Below, one piece after another: positions 1-8,932 of a stretch of 64,000 nt of DNA; within the stretch, counting starts at the first letter, position 1; every line of letters begins with the position of its first letter. A program made the position numbers and the translations under genes. Origin of the DNA: Nitrobacter sp. NHB1 (GTDB lineage Bacteria > Pseudomonadota > Alphaproteobacteria > Rhizobiales > Xanthobacteraceae); assembly GCF_036964665.1 (NCBI RefSeq), contig NZ_JBAMDA010000001.1, positions 248,001-312,000 on the forward strand, in the 5' to 3' direction. The notes beneath the pieces are model-generated. The model was not told the DNA's origin and ran no database searches. It saw only the letters and a list, made by a program, of their open reading frames with translations.

Positions 1-1200
1 GCGTTTTCGCTACTGGTGACGTTTTGCACGCCATTTGCGGGACTGGGTATGCATTCCGCGGTAGGCGTCGCCTGGTTCACGATACCGCGCGCCGAAATAC
101 CGGCTTACAACGGTACGGCTCTGGCCCTCGCCATCGGCACCACGCTGCTGGTGGCGCTGCTGGTTGCCCTCGTTGTCACGACGGTGCCTTCACTGGTTGC
201 CGACCTTCCCGCGCCGTGGGCGTCCGCGGCGGCATTGACCGCCGGCGCGAATGTTATTTTGCAATGCCGTCTGGTGCTTTGGCAGAGTCAGCAGCGGCCG
301 TTCAGAAATGCGATTCTGCAGGTGACGGCGAGCGTGTTGAACGTTGGTTTGTCGTTGATTGCGGTTCTCTGGCTTGGGTGGGGAGCTGGCGGCCGCAACG
401 CGGGGATTGCGTTGTCCGCCGTTGCGATGGCGTCCGTGTCGCTCACTATATTCACGCTATCGCGCGATGCCGTCTGGTCGATCCGTGCCGATGATTTGAA
501 ACACCAGATCGGCTACGGGCTACCGCTGGTTCCCCACGTGCTCGCCGGCGTTCTGCTCGCAACCATCGACAGATGGATGGTCTCGACTCAACTCGGCCCG
601 AAGGTGCTTGGCATTTACGGCGCCGGCGCCCAGCTGGGAATGGTGATGGCCATTCTCGCCGATGCTTTTGTCAAAGCCTATAACCCCTGGCTTTACGCAA
701 AATTGGGATCGGGTAGCACGAGCGACAGGCTTCGTGTCGTGGGAGCGATTTATGTCGCCGCGCCAGCCTTTTTGTGCCTGGCGATTGTGATCAATCTTGG
801 CTTGCACTGGACCAGTGGTCTTTTGCTTGGTGCGCGCTATGCGGAAGCTGTGCAGATGCTTCCCTGGTTTGTGCTCGGCGGCGCCTTCAGCGGCGTCTAC
901 TTCTGCACCTCCAGCATCTACTTCTTTCGAGGGCGGACAGGCTTATTGGCATCGTCCACGGTGAGCGCGGCGACAATAGGCTCCGTGGTGGTCTGGGGAC
1001 TCGTCTCTAGCCTTGGCATGCAGGGGGCGGCGATGGGATATGCCGCCACACAAGGCATTCTTGCCGTATTCGCAACCGTCATCGCGATCAAGAGTTTTGA
1101 TTTGCCTTGGTTCGAAGTCCGCCGCGCGGTGGGTGCGTTATTGCATGATGCCACCGTTCCAAACTCTCTTGAATCTTCCAACTTTCAGGATCGCTTCTGA
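1..1200 (+). CDS. Polysaccharide (O-antigen type) flippase, 5' truncated by the window
   Basis: A polytopic membrane protein predicted to flip undecaprenyl-linked repeat units across the inner membrane (MATE/Wzx-like family). The frame is open from base 1, so the true start lies upstream of the window; about 400 codons are visible. The sequence is a run of hydrophobic helices broken by short basic loops, including a Gly-Pro-His-containing segment near residues 165-180 typical of Wzx-like proteins. It heads a same-strand run of surface polysaccharide genes, and the next start codon follows its TGA by one base. Assignment rests on topology and context; the sugar specificity cannot be read from the sequence. 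Confidence 0.8.
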   Translation, partial: AFSLLVTFCTPFAGLGMHSAVGVAWFTIPRAEIPAYNGTALALAIGTTLLVALLVALVVTTVPSLVADLPAPWASAAALTAGANVILQCRLVLWQSQQRPFRNAILQVTASVLNVGLSLIAVLWLGWGAGGRNAGIALSAVAMASVSLTIFTLSRDAVWSIRADDLKHQIGYGLPLVPHVLAGVLLATIDRWMVSTQLGPKVLGIYGAGAQLGMVMAILADAFVKAYNPWLYAKLGSGSTSDRLRVVGAIYVAAPAFLCLAIVINLGLHWTSGLLLGARYAEAVQMLPWFVLGGAFSGVYFCTSSIYFFRGRTGLLASSTVSAATIGSVVVWGLVSSLGMQGAAMGYAATQGILAVFATVIAIKSFDLPWFEVRRAVGALLHDATVPNSLESSNFQDRF

Positions 1201-1201
1201 T

Positions 1202-2245
1202 ATGACAACGAACTCTTCCGCTCCCGCGGGTTTGCGGGCGGCTGTTATCGGCCTTGGCCGCATGGGAATGCGGCACATCGAGGCTATCACGGGTATTGGA
1301 ATGACGGTTTGCGGCGTGTCCGATATCGCGGAGCAGGCCCGCGCCACCGCATGCGAAACCTGGAAGCTCGATTCGTCTGCAAGCTTCGCCGACGGAGTTG
1401 AAATGCTCCGGAGCGTCCGTCCGGATGCTCTCGTGGTAGCGACAACGGCACCATCGCACGCTCCGCTTGTCGTGGCCGCGGCCGAAGCCGGGGTGCGTTT
1501 CATCCTGTGCGAGAAGCCGATGGCGACCTCGCTCGCCGAGGCACGGGAGATGATGAACGCGTGCAACCGTTCAGGAACCGTTCTGGCGATCAATCACCAG
1601 ATGCGCTTCATGGAGCAATACACGCGGGTAAAAGCCTTGATCGGGTCTGAGCAACTCGGGCCGCTTGCCAGCGTCGTGGTTGCGGCCTCGAATTTTGGAT
1701 TGGCGATGAATGCCAGTCACTATTTCGAGATGTTCCGGTATGTCAGCGGCGTTTCCGTTCAATCGGTCAGCGCCTGGTTCGAAGACGCCAAACTTGCCAA
1801 TCCGCGCGGCGCGCAATTCGAAGACAGATCGGGCCGCATTCTCGCCCACAGCGAGGGTCCATCATTGTATCTCGATTTTTCTGTCAACGCCGGCAACGGT
1901 ATCAATGTCGTTTACATCTGCCGCTACGGCCAGATCGTGGTGGACGAATTGAACGGCACCATGCGCGTGGTTGCCCGAAAGAGCGAATTCCGCGATCTTC
2001 CGACAACCAGATACGGCATGCCGTCCGACATTCGCGCGGAGAATATCGCGCCCGCAGACGTGGTGGGGCCGACCAAAGCGCTTTGGGCGGCGCTTCTTGC
2101 CGGGCAATCCTATCCAGATGGCGAAGCTGGGCTTCATGCACTGGCCTGCTGTATTGCTGCACACGTTTCGCACGAAAAGAGCGGGAGTGCAGCGGCGATT
2201 GGCGAGCAGTCGTTGCCTGTTGCGCGCCGGTTTCAATGGGCCTGA
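1202..2245 (+). CDS. Gfo/Idh/MocA family NAD(P)-dependent oxidoreductase
   Basis: A 347-residue sugar or sugar-nucleotide dehydrogenase. An N-terminal Rossmann segment (AVIGLGRMGMRH) is followed by the family EKP motif (CEKPMATS, about residue 105) and an NHQMRF segment. An in-frame extension reaches back to 1013, inside the flippase gene. The ATG at 1202 is chosen because it is one base after the flippase stop and places the Rossmann motif near the N-terminus. A second, distinct member of the same family follows directly. The pair probably acts on one intermediate of an unusual sugar; the substrate is unknown. Confidence 0.8.
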   Translation: MTTNSSAPAGLRAAVIGLGRMGMRHIEAITGIGMTVCGVSDIAEQARATACETWKLDSSASFADGVEMLRSVRPDALVVATTAPSHAPLVVAAAEAGVRFILCEKPMATSLAEAREMMNACNRSGTVLAINHQMRFMEQYTRVKALIGSEQLGPLASVVVAASNFGLAMNASHYFEMFRYVSGVSVQSVSAWFEDAKLANPRGAQFEDRSGRILAHSEGPSLYLDFSVNAGNGINVVYICRYGQIVVDELNGTMRVVARKSEFRDLPTTRYGMPSDIRAENIAPADVVGPTKALWAALLAGQSYPDGEAGLHALACCIAAHVSHEKSGSAAAIGEQSLPVARRFQWA

Positions 2246-2266
2246 TTTGAGATCTGAGCAGCGATC

Positions 2267-3223
2267 ATGAAAAAGTGGAAAATTGCAATCGTTGGCGCAG
2301 GATACATGGCGCAGGAGCATGCACGGGCGATGCGCTCCATGGCCGAGGTGGAGATCGTCGGCGTTTGCGGCCGCACGCGTTCGCGCGCCGAAGCACTTGC
2401 GCAGACCTATTCGATGCCCGTCTACAGCAGCGTTGCCGAGATGTACCAGGCCACGCGAGCCGATGCCGTCGTGGTGACCGTCAACGAGCTTTCGATGCCG
2501 GAAGTCTGTGCCGCATGTTTCAGATTTCCATGGATATGCCTTCTCGAAAAGCCGGTCGGTGTGGATTTGCCGACCGCAACGAGAATTCTGGAGCAAAGCC
2601 GCCAAGCCGGAAACCGCTCCTATGTCGCGCTCAATCGCCGTTCGTATTCAGCCACGAGGCAGGCGCTTGCCGAACTGGCGGTGGATGAGAGCCCGCGGTT
2701 GATTTCGGTGCTCGATCAGGAAGATCAGGAAGCGGCGCGCGGTGCGGGCCAGCCTGAGGAGGTCGTTCGCAACTGGATGTATGCGAATTCGATCCATCTC
2801 ATCGATTATTTCAGTTTCATGGCGCGTGGTGACGTCGTTTCTGTCGAGCACGGGGTTCCATGGTCACCAGAAGCGCCGAGTTTCGTCGCTGCGTCGATCC
2901 GGTTTTCGAGTGGCGACGTCGGCGTATATCAGGCCGTCTGGAATGCGCCGGGCCCGTGGTCGGTAAGCGTGACAAATCGCAACCTTCGTCTGGAGATGCG
3001 GCCAGTCGAGAAACTTGCCGTTCAGCGGCGGGGCGAGCGCCGCCTGACGGAGATTGAACCCGAAGCCATCGATTCTGAATACAAGCCTGGTCTGCGTTAC
3101 CAGGCGGAACAGCTTGTCGAAGCTCTCAAGGGGCGCACACCGAAACTCGCTTCCCTTGAAGATGCGACACGATCGATGGAGCTTTGTGCACGGATCTACG
3201 GATTGAGTTCTTCTCGTGACTAG
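2267..3223 (+). CDS. Second Gfo/Idh/MocA family oxidoreductase
   Basis: A 318-residue dehydrogenase with an N-terminal Rossmann motif (IAIVGAGYMAQEHARA) and the family EKP motif (LLEKPVGVDLP). It lies 21 bases after the previous dehydrogenase gene and overlaps the next gene by eight bases, so it is translationally coupled in the operon. It is clearly different in sequence from its neighbour, so it is not a recent duplication. Its substrate is probably a UDP- or dTDP-linked sugar of the polysaccharide made by this locus; this is inferred only from position. Confidence 0.78.
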   Translation: MKKWKIAIVGAGYMAQEHARAMRSMAEVEIVGVCGRTRSRAEALAQTYSMPVYSSVAEMYQATRADAVVVTVNELSMPEVCAACFRFPWICLLEKPVGVDLPTATRILEQSRQAGNRSYVALNRRSYSATRQALAELAVDESPRLISVLDQEDQEAARGAGQPEEVVRNWMYANSIHLIDYFSFMARGDVVSVEHGVPWSPEAPSFVAASIRFSSGDVGVYQAVWNAPGPWSVSVTNRNLRLEMRPVEKLAVQRRGERRLTEIEPEAIDSEYKPGLRYQAEQLVEALKGRTPKLASLEDATRSMELCARIYGLSSSRD

Positions 3224-4661
3224 CAGAGAGGAGCGAGCGGTACGGCTGAAGAAGCTGCTTGCGCTCGAGCGTCGGCACGACCTTTTCGCATATCGGATCG
3301 ACGGGTGGTCAGCTTGGCGCGTGATGAGAAATCCGGTCCATTGGATGGTCGCGGACCTCCCGTTCTCGACTCGAAGCAGGCCGCTCTTCTCCCGCGTTGT
3401 CGAGGCGTTGATTGGGACTCTGAGGCTGCTATGGCGTCTGATCGTGGGTGGCCGAAAGGAACTGCTGGTCAAGACTTGCCGTTCTGCTCTTCGGGCGAAA
3501 AGTGGCGACAAATACGAAGATCTGCATTTCGATAGTCTGCTTCGCCGTGGCTATTCCTGTATCAAGCTTGAAGAGATCAACTCGCCCGACTTCGAGATGC
3601 AGGCAGCCGGGGCCTGGCGGCCCGCCGACCTCAATCCGGTGGTATTCACATTTTGGGGACGCGTTCTCGGCCGGCTATTTCCAGCCGACGCGATGCCGTT
3701 CTGCCGGTTTGTCGCGGAGTGTCTTCAATCCGAGTTGCAGGTCGCAGTAGATCCGCACTGGCTGCTGATGCGAATATCGACGGTTGTCTGGCAGGCGAGG
3801 CTTTATGGCGTTCTTCTTGCCCGCATAAAACCCCGCGCGGTTTTCGTTTCCGATACCGGTGAGTACGGATTACGACTCGCTGCGCATCGCGCAAATGTCC
3901 GGTTCATCGAAGTGCAGCACGGCGTGTTCGATGCAACACAGCCCGACGCTATTCCGTTGTGGGTTGAAGGATCGGTTGCTGAGTTGATCTTGCCTGATGT
4001 TCTTGCTGCCCGCGGGGGATATTGGGTAGAAAAGCTGGCCACGACACGGCAGGGCCGTGATCATGCCGTCGCGGTCGGCGACGCAATGACGGACTCGGCG
4101 AGAGCGAGGCGGGCGGCCAGGGTCAATGATAGCTGTGTTCGCCTTGTGCTGACATCCCAGGGGCTCGATACGGAACGACTCGTGGCATGGATCGACGAGT
4201 TGGCGCGTTGTGCGCCGTCCTCTCTGGATTGGTACCTATCGATCAAGCTGCATCCCCTCTATGATTCCAGTCCGGAGAAGTTCGCTGCGCTGAAATCTCA
4301 CCAGAGAATCAAGATTATATCGGCTGCTGAGCAGCCGAATGTCTTTGATTTGTTGGCCGACAGTGATTTGCATCTGACGATCGCGTCGGCGTGTCACTTC
4401 GATGCCGGTGCAATCGGCGTGCGGAGCGCCATCATCCCGCTTGATGGTCATGAGCTTCTGGCTGATACCGTCGATGGCCGTCTGTTCTATCGAGCCGTCA
4501 GTCCGCAGGCCGTTTGGGACATCGTAGCGAGTCCTTCATCGTTTAATCCCGTCGAGTCAAATCGCTTCTCTACGCCGGGTTACGTGGACAATCTGGCTGC
4601 CTTGCTGCCAGCCATGTCTCTCGACCCGCTCAGACAAGAACTGAAGCAGGCGCGACATTGA
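3216..4661 (+). CDS. Unassigned polysaccharide-locus protein, possibly a glycosyltransferase
   Basis: A 481-residue protein that starts at a GTG overlapping the preceding stop. I do not recognise the family with certainty. The visible signs are a long basic N-terminal region, an EVQHGVFD segment near residue 230 and an SIKLHPLYD segment near residue 345. Such H-G and K-x-H-P patterns occur in GT-B-fold capsule transferases of the CDP-glycerol/KpsS kind. No signal peptide or clear membrane helix is seen, so it is probably cytoplasmic. Its stop overlaps the TTG start of the polymerase gene. A transferase role is the best guess from these motifs and the position between the dehydrogenase pair and the polymerase. 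Confidence 0.6.
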   Translation: MTSREERAVRLKKLLALERRHDLFAYRIDGWSAWRVMRNPVHWMVADLPFSTRSRPLFSRVVEALIGTLRLLWRLIVGGRKELLVKTCRSALRAKSGDKYEDLHFDSLLRRGYSCIKLEEINSPDFEMQAAGAWRPADLNPVVFTFWGRVLGRLFPADAMPFCRFVAECLQSELQVAVDPHWLLMRISTVVWQARLYGVLLARIKPRAVFVSDTGEYGLRLAAHRANVRFIEVQHGVFDATQPDAIPLWVEGSVAELILPDVLAARGGYWVEKLATTRQGRDHAVAVGDAMTDSARARRAARVNDSCVRLVLTSQGLDTERLVAWIDELARCAPSSLDWYLSIKLHPLYDSSPEKFAALKSHQRIKIISAAEQPNVFDLLADSDLHLTIASACHFDAGAIGVRSAIIPLDGHELLADTVDGRLFYRAVSPQAVWDIVASPSSFNPVESNRFSTPGYVDNLAALLPAMSLDPLRQELKQARH

Positions 4662-5929
4662 GTTCTTCCCAAATTTTGTCTGTTGACGAGCCAGCTTTAC
4701 CAATGGGGGCTCGAACGCAGCAGCGACGGCTGATGATCGTATTTGCTACGGTATCCTTGTCGGTCACAATGTCGCTTGGGCAGTTCGGCAGTTTCGAGCG
4801 CGGGTCCCTACAATACTGGCTCATTGTCGCGCCGGCTTTGCTGTTCCCTCTGCTCGATCTCCATGAGCTTCTGAAAACCCTGTTCGGCAGGGCCAAATTG
4901 CTGTTGATCATGTTACTATGGGCAGGCAGCTGGTGTTTCGTTATGGGCGATGCGCGCGCCGCCATGCAACTGTGCGCGCTGGTTCTGGTGTTGGCATGGA
5001 TCTCGACGGATCAGGCGGAGATCGACGTCCGAGATCTGGTTCGGCTCTATCTGTTGCTGGTCTTGATTGGTATTTCCGTCAAACTTCTGTCGGACTTCAA
5101 CCACTATGGCTTGATACCTGGATTTTCCGACCCAACCTATGGCCGGCTGCGAGTCTCGTTCTATCCGAATGTGGCATATACCGGAATCCTCTCGTTGGCG
5201 ATGTTGATGGTGCTGACCAGCAGCAAGCAATGCGCGAAGAGTCATCGGATTGCTTTGGTTATTGCGGGTTATTTCCTTGTGTTCTCATTCGTGAGGGCGG
5301 CGCTGCTCGCGGCGCTGATTTACCTGATCGCACGATATGTCTTCGGAAAGTACCGCAGGCCAAGGCCAAGGCGCTTGTTTTGGGTCGCGGTCATAGTAGG
5401 GTTCGGGTTTAATTTGGCCATCTTCTTGTCGGCGCCAATTCTATATGCGCTGCAAAACAACGATCTGGTCTCGACGCTTCTTTTACGCGGACAAACCAAC
5501 CTGTCTATCAGCGAAATTCTCTACCAGTTATATCGCCCGTGGTTATGGAGCGCTCACCTGCATCTGTTTTTCTCCAGCCCGGGATGGATGGGTTGGGGAT
5601 CATCTTATCAAACCATGCTCGATGCAGGCGGCACTCCGATTGCCACCACCGGCTCGGAATCCCTGCCGACCCGATTGCTGGCAACCTACGGCATCGCCGG
5701 CGTGCTATTTACGTTCTATCTGGTGCGGCGACTCCGTGTGCTGACGTTGCGTGATGACCGCTGGGCTTGCGCATGCTTTCCGGCAATTTTCGTTCTGATG
5801 ATGAATTGGGGAGGTGTCTTTCATCCCACCGACGGAATGTTCATCATCCTGACGCTGATGATCACGAGGGGCTCTGCCGGATTCGTCGGTCGTTCGCCGG
5901 TTTTACCGTTACCCAGGTATAACTCATGA
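4658..5929 (+). CDS. Wzy-like O-antigen polymerase / ligase family membrane protein
   Basis: A 423-residue protein of repeated hydrophobic helices, with a large periplasmic-type loop between about residues 255 and 330 rich in W, G and S, as in O-antigen polymerases (Wzy/WaaL superfamily). The frame opens with a TTG overlapping the previous TGA; an in-frame ATG at 4703 is an equally good start. The ATGA overlap at 5926 couples it to the following glycosyltransferase. Polymerase is preferred over ligase because the gene lies within the cluster between sugar-synthesis and transferase genes. The family diverges fast, so the call rests on topology and context. Confidence 0.72.
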   Translation: MSSSQILSVDEPALPMGARTQQRRLMIVFATVSLSVTMSLGQFGSFERGSLQYWLIVAPALLFPLLDLHELLKTLFGRAKLLLIMLLWAGSWCFVMGDARAAMQLCALVLVLAWISTDQAEIDVRDLVRLYLLLVLIGISVKLLSDFNHYGLIPGFSDPTYGRLRVSFYPNVAYTGILSLAMLMVLTSSKQCAKSHRIALVIAGYFLVFSFVRAALLAALIYLIARYVFGKYRRPRPRRLFWVAVIVGFGFNLAIFLSAPILYALQNNDLVSTLLLRGQTNLSISEILYQLYRPWLWSAHLHLFFSSPGWMGWGSSYQTMLDAGGTPIATTGSESLPTRLLATYGIAGVLFTFYLVRRLRVLTLRDDRWACACFPAIFVLMMNWGGVFHPTDGMFIILTLMITRGSAGFVGRSPVLPLPRYNS

Positions 5930-7155
5930 AAGTTTTGTATATCGACAGCGACGGCCCGCTCGGCGGCGCGTCGCGAAGCTTGTTTGAGGTGGTGCGGCAG
6001 CTGTCCAAGGGCGCAGTTGATCCGTATTTCGTCGCGGTTGAGGGGACGGCGCTGGAATTCTATCGGCAGATCGCCAAGGACAGCGTCACCACGCGAGGCC
6101 TGACCAAGTTCGATAATACGCGATATAGCCATTATGAGGGTGTCCGGTGGCTGGTCCTGTTACGTGAGCTATTCTATTTGCCCTTCACGGTGGCCGTTTT
6201 GCTGCGGGCCAAGCGGACATGGAACCGGGTTGATCTGATTCACATCAATGAGTTCCTGGGGATCATTCCGGGCATGATGGCCAAGCGCCTGTTTCTGGCT
6301 CCACTGGTCGTGCACGTTCGCTCGCTCGCATGGCAGGATCAGCGTTCATTACGGTGCCGCTGGCTGAAGAACAGGCTCAAGGCCAACGCATCTGCCGTTA
6401 TCGCCATCGATCAGAATGTTCGTGCCACGCTGCCGACGGATATCGACGTCGATGTGATTCAAAACTCCTTCACACCGAAGGTTCTTCCGAACCCCGATCT
6501 GGTCATGCTTGAGAAACTCGACGCGTTGCCTCAGGGCGCGCTGAAAATAGGCTTCGTCGGTAACCTGCACCGTTCGAAGGGAATATTCGATCTGCTCGAG
6601 GCGGCGAAGCTCGTCAAAGCGACTGGCCGCCACGTCGAATTCCTGATCGTCGGCGGGGTCACGGTGTCGGACAAGGGATTGAAGGCCTGGGCGCTGAATC
6701 GCTCCGGGCTCGCCCAGAACGTTCAAAAGGAAATATCCGAGCGCGTGGAAGCGGAAGGGTTGTCCGATATCTTCCATCTGCTTGGACCGACTGTCGATAT
6801 CCAGCGAATCTATGAGCGCATGGATGTCGTAGCGTTTCCTTCGCATTTCGATTCGCCAGGTCGTCCCGTATTCGAGGCGGCATTTTCGTCGGTTCCTTCG
6901 ATTGTCGCGGTCGAAAATCCCTATCCCGATACGCTGGTGAATGGAGAGACGGGATTGGCGATCCCGATGAGAAGTCCGCAAAAGTTGGCCGAAGCCATCA
7001 TTCATTTCGCCGACAACCGTGGCGACGTGCGCCGGATGGGTGAAAATGCCAAAAGGCTAGCGGAGATGAATTTCAATCCCGAAAATAACGCTAAGAAGCT
7101 GCTGGCGGTCTATACCCGTGTTCTAGAGAACGGCCGTTCAGGTCAAACTGCCTGA
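5926..7155 (+). CDS. GT4-family glycosyltransferase
   Basis: A 409-residue GT-B glycosyltransferase. The N-terminal acceptor domain begins MKVLYIDSDGPLGGASRSL. The C-terminal donor-binding domain shows IGFVGNLHRSKGIFDLLEA (about residue 205) and the acidic-loop region SHFDSPGRPVFEAAFSSVPS (about residue 305), where the Glu of the FEA segment matches the GT4 E-x7-E motif. It probably adds one sugar of the repeat unit to the lipid-linked intermediate on the cytoplasmic face. The start codon overlaps the polymerase stop. Donor and acceptor are not predictable. Confidence 0.85.
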   Translation: MKVLYIDSDGPLGGASRSLFEVVRQLSKGAVDPYFVAVEGTALEFYRQIAKDSVTTRGLTKFDNTRYSHYEGVRWLVLLRELFYLPFTVAVLLRAKRTWNRVDLIHINEFLGIIPGMMAKRLFLAPLVVHVRSLAWQDQRSLRCRWLKNRLKANASAVIAIDQNVRATLPTDIDVDVIQNSFTPKVLPNPDLVMLEKLDALPQGALKIGFVGNLHRSKGIFDLLEAAKLVKATGRHVEFLIVGGVTVSDKGLKAWALNRSGLAQNVQKEISERVEAEGLSDIFHLLGPTVDIQRIYERMDVVAFPSHFDSPGRPVFEAAFSSVPSIVAVENPYPDTLVNGETGLAIPMRSPQKLAEAIIHFADNRGDVRRMGENAKRLAEMNFNPENNAKKLLAVYTRVLENGRSGQTA

Positions 7156-7169
7156 ATCTGGAAGCGAAG

Positions 7170-8318
7170 ATGCCCATACCGTCAAAGCGCCCTTATATGA
7201 TTTGCACAAACTGCATCATGGATACCTCGGACTCGAACATCACGTTCGATTCACGTGGTTGGTGCGACTACTGCAACAACCATCATCAGAATATCCTGCC
7301 CAGCTGGCATCCCGACGAGCGTGGCGAGCGCGAGATGCTGGCCGAGGCCGATAGAATTCGGTCGGAAGGCAAGGACCGCGATCATGACTGCATCATTGGC
7401 GTCAGCGGTGGCGTGGATAGCTCGTATGTTGCTTATCTGGCCAAGGAAAAGCTTGGTTTACGGCCGCTGATTTTCCATGTCGATGCAGGCTGGAATTCGC
7501 AGCAATCGGTCAACAATATCGAGAAGATGGTCGACGGGCTCGGTCTTGATCTCCATACCGAGGTGATCGATTGGCAAGAAATGAAGGATTTGCAGCTCGC
7601 CTTCTTCAAGGCGCAGGTGCCGCACCTGGATACGCCGCAGGATCACGCTTTCTTTGCCGCACTCTACAATTTCGCGGCCGCCCATGGTTTCAAGTACATC
7701 ATTACGGGCGCCAACTATTCGACGGAATGCGTGCGCGAGCCGCTCGAATGGCACTATCACGCCACCGATCTTCGGCAGTTGCGCGACATTCACCGCCAGT
7801 TCGGGACCCGGCCGCTGAAGACGTTTCCGCTCACGGATATCTTCACCTACCGGATCTACTATCGCTTCTTCAAGGGAATGCGCGTCGTTAAGCCGCTCAA
7901 CAATTTCCCTTACGTCAAGGACGTCGCGATGCAGGAGCTGGCCGATCGTTTCGGGTGGCAGAAGTATGCGCACAAGCATTACGAGTCGCGTTTTACCCGG
8001 TTTTACGAGGGATACTGGCTGCCGACGAAATTTGGCTTCGACAAGCGCCGCGCGCACTTTTCCAGTCTGATCCTCACCAAACAGATGACCAGGGACGAAG
8101 CGCTTCGCAGGATCGCCGAGCCAGCCTATGACGCGGACGCGATCGAGCACGAATTTGAATACATCGCTACCAAACTCGATCTGACGGTCCCCGAACTTCG
8201 GACGTTGATGGCGGGGCCGAACAAGAGCTATCGCGATTACAAGTCGATGATGCCGCTGATCGATCTGGGGACCCGTGTCCTGCGTATCCTCGGCGTGCAA
8301 AAGATGGTCGTTCGATGA
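7170..8318 (+). CDS. wbpG: N-acetyl sugar amidotransferase (WbpG-like)
   Basis: A 382-residue ATP-pyrophosphatase-type amidotransferase. It has an N-terminal Cys pattern (CTNCIMD ... CDYCNNH), probably zinc binding, and a PP-loop (GVSGGVDSSYVAYL) around residue 75. In Pseudomonas aeruginosa and Leptospira, homologues act with dedicated HisH and HisF paralogues to turn an N-acetyl group of a uronic acid into an acetamidino group. The same three genes stand together here; the stop overlaps the hisH start (ATGA). The ATG at 7170 is used; one at 7197 (MICTNC) is possible and would begin right at the Cys motif. Confidence 0.9.
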   Translation: MPIPSKRPYMICTNCIMDTSDSNITFDSRGWCDYCNNHHQNILPSWHPDERGEREMLAEADRIRSEGKDRDHDCIIGVSGGVDSSYVAYLAKEKLGLRPLIFHVDAGWNSQQSVNNIEKMVDGLGLDLHTEVIDWQEMKDLQLAFFKAQVPHLDTPQDHAFFAALYNFAAAHGFKYIITGANYSTECVREPLEWHYHATDLRQLRDIHRQFGTRPLKTFPLTDIFTYRIYYRFFKGMRVVKPLNNFPYVKDVAMQELADRFGWQKYAHKHYESRFTRFYEGYWLPTKFGFDKRRAHFSSLILTKQMTRDEALRRIAEPAYDADAIEHEFEYIATKLDLTVPELRTLMAGPNKSYRDYKSMMPLIDLGTRVLRILGVQKMVVR

Positions 8319-8929
8319 TTGCGATCGTCGATTACGGCCTAGGCAACATTGGCGCCTTCGTCAATGTCTACAACAAGGCCAACATCAAGGTCGTCGTTGC
8401 AAAGAACGCTGATGAGCTCAAGGGCGCGTCGAAACTGATTTTGCCCGGAGTTGGGCATTTCGATCACGCCATGGAGTTGCTGCAGCGGTCGGGCATGCGC
8501 GACACGCTGGATCGGCTGGTGCTCGACGACAAGGTGCCGGTGATCGGCATTTGCGTCGGAATGCAAATTCTGGCGCGAACAAGCGAGGAGGGGACGCTGC
8601 CGGGGCTCGGCTGGATCGACGCCGACGTCAAGGCATTCAAGTCGTGGGAGGCAGCCAGAAACATGCCGCTTCCGCATATGGGCTGGAATGACATGCGTCC
8701 GAGTAGCGAAAGTCCGCTGTTCACGGGCCTCGAACGCGACGCGCGATTTTACTTCCTGCACTCGTACTACGTGAACTGCGACCGGCAGGACGACGTGCTG
8801 GCGAGCTGCGACTATGGCGCGGAATTCAGTTGCGCGGTCCGGCACGCCAATGTCTATGGTGTTCAGTTTCATCCCGAAAAGAGCCATAGCTTCGGCAACC
8901 GGCTTCTCAAGAATTTTGCGGAGCTCTGA
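8315..8929 (+). CDS. hisH: HisH paralogue, glutaminase subunit for sugar amidation
   Basis: A 204-residue class I glutamine amidotransferase. The nucleophile Cys is in GICVGMQIL, and the His-Glu pair is in VQFHPEKSHSFG near the C-terminus, so glutaminase activity should be intact. It is homologous to the HisH subunit of imidazole glycerol phosphate synthase. No other histidine genes are nearby; instead it lies between WbpG and a HisF paralogue in a polysaccharide operon. It is therefore taken to release ammonia from glutamine for acetamidino group formation. The true histidine-pathway hisH is expected elsewhere in the genome. Confidence 0.9.
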   Translation: MIAIVDYGLGNIGAFVNVYNKANIKVVVAKNADELKGASKLILPGVGHFDHAMELLQRSGMRDTLDRLVLDDKVPVIGICVGMQILARTSEEGTLPGLGWIDADVKAFKSWEAARNMPLPHMGWNDMRPSSESPLFTGLERDARFYFLHSYYVNCDRQDDVLASCDYGAEFSCAVRHANVYGVQFHPEKSHSFGNRLLKNFAEL

Positions 8930-8932
8930 ACC

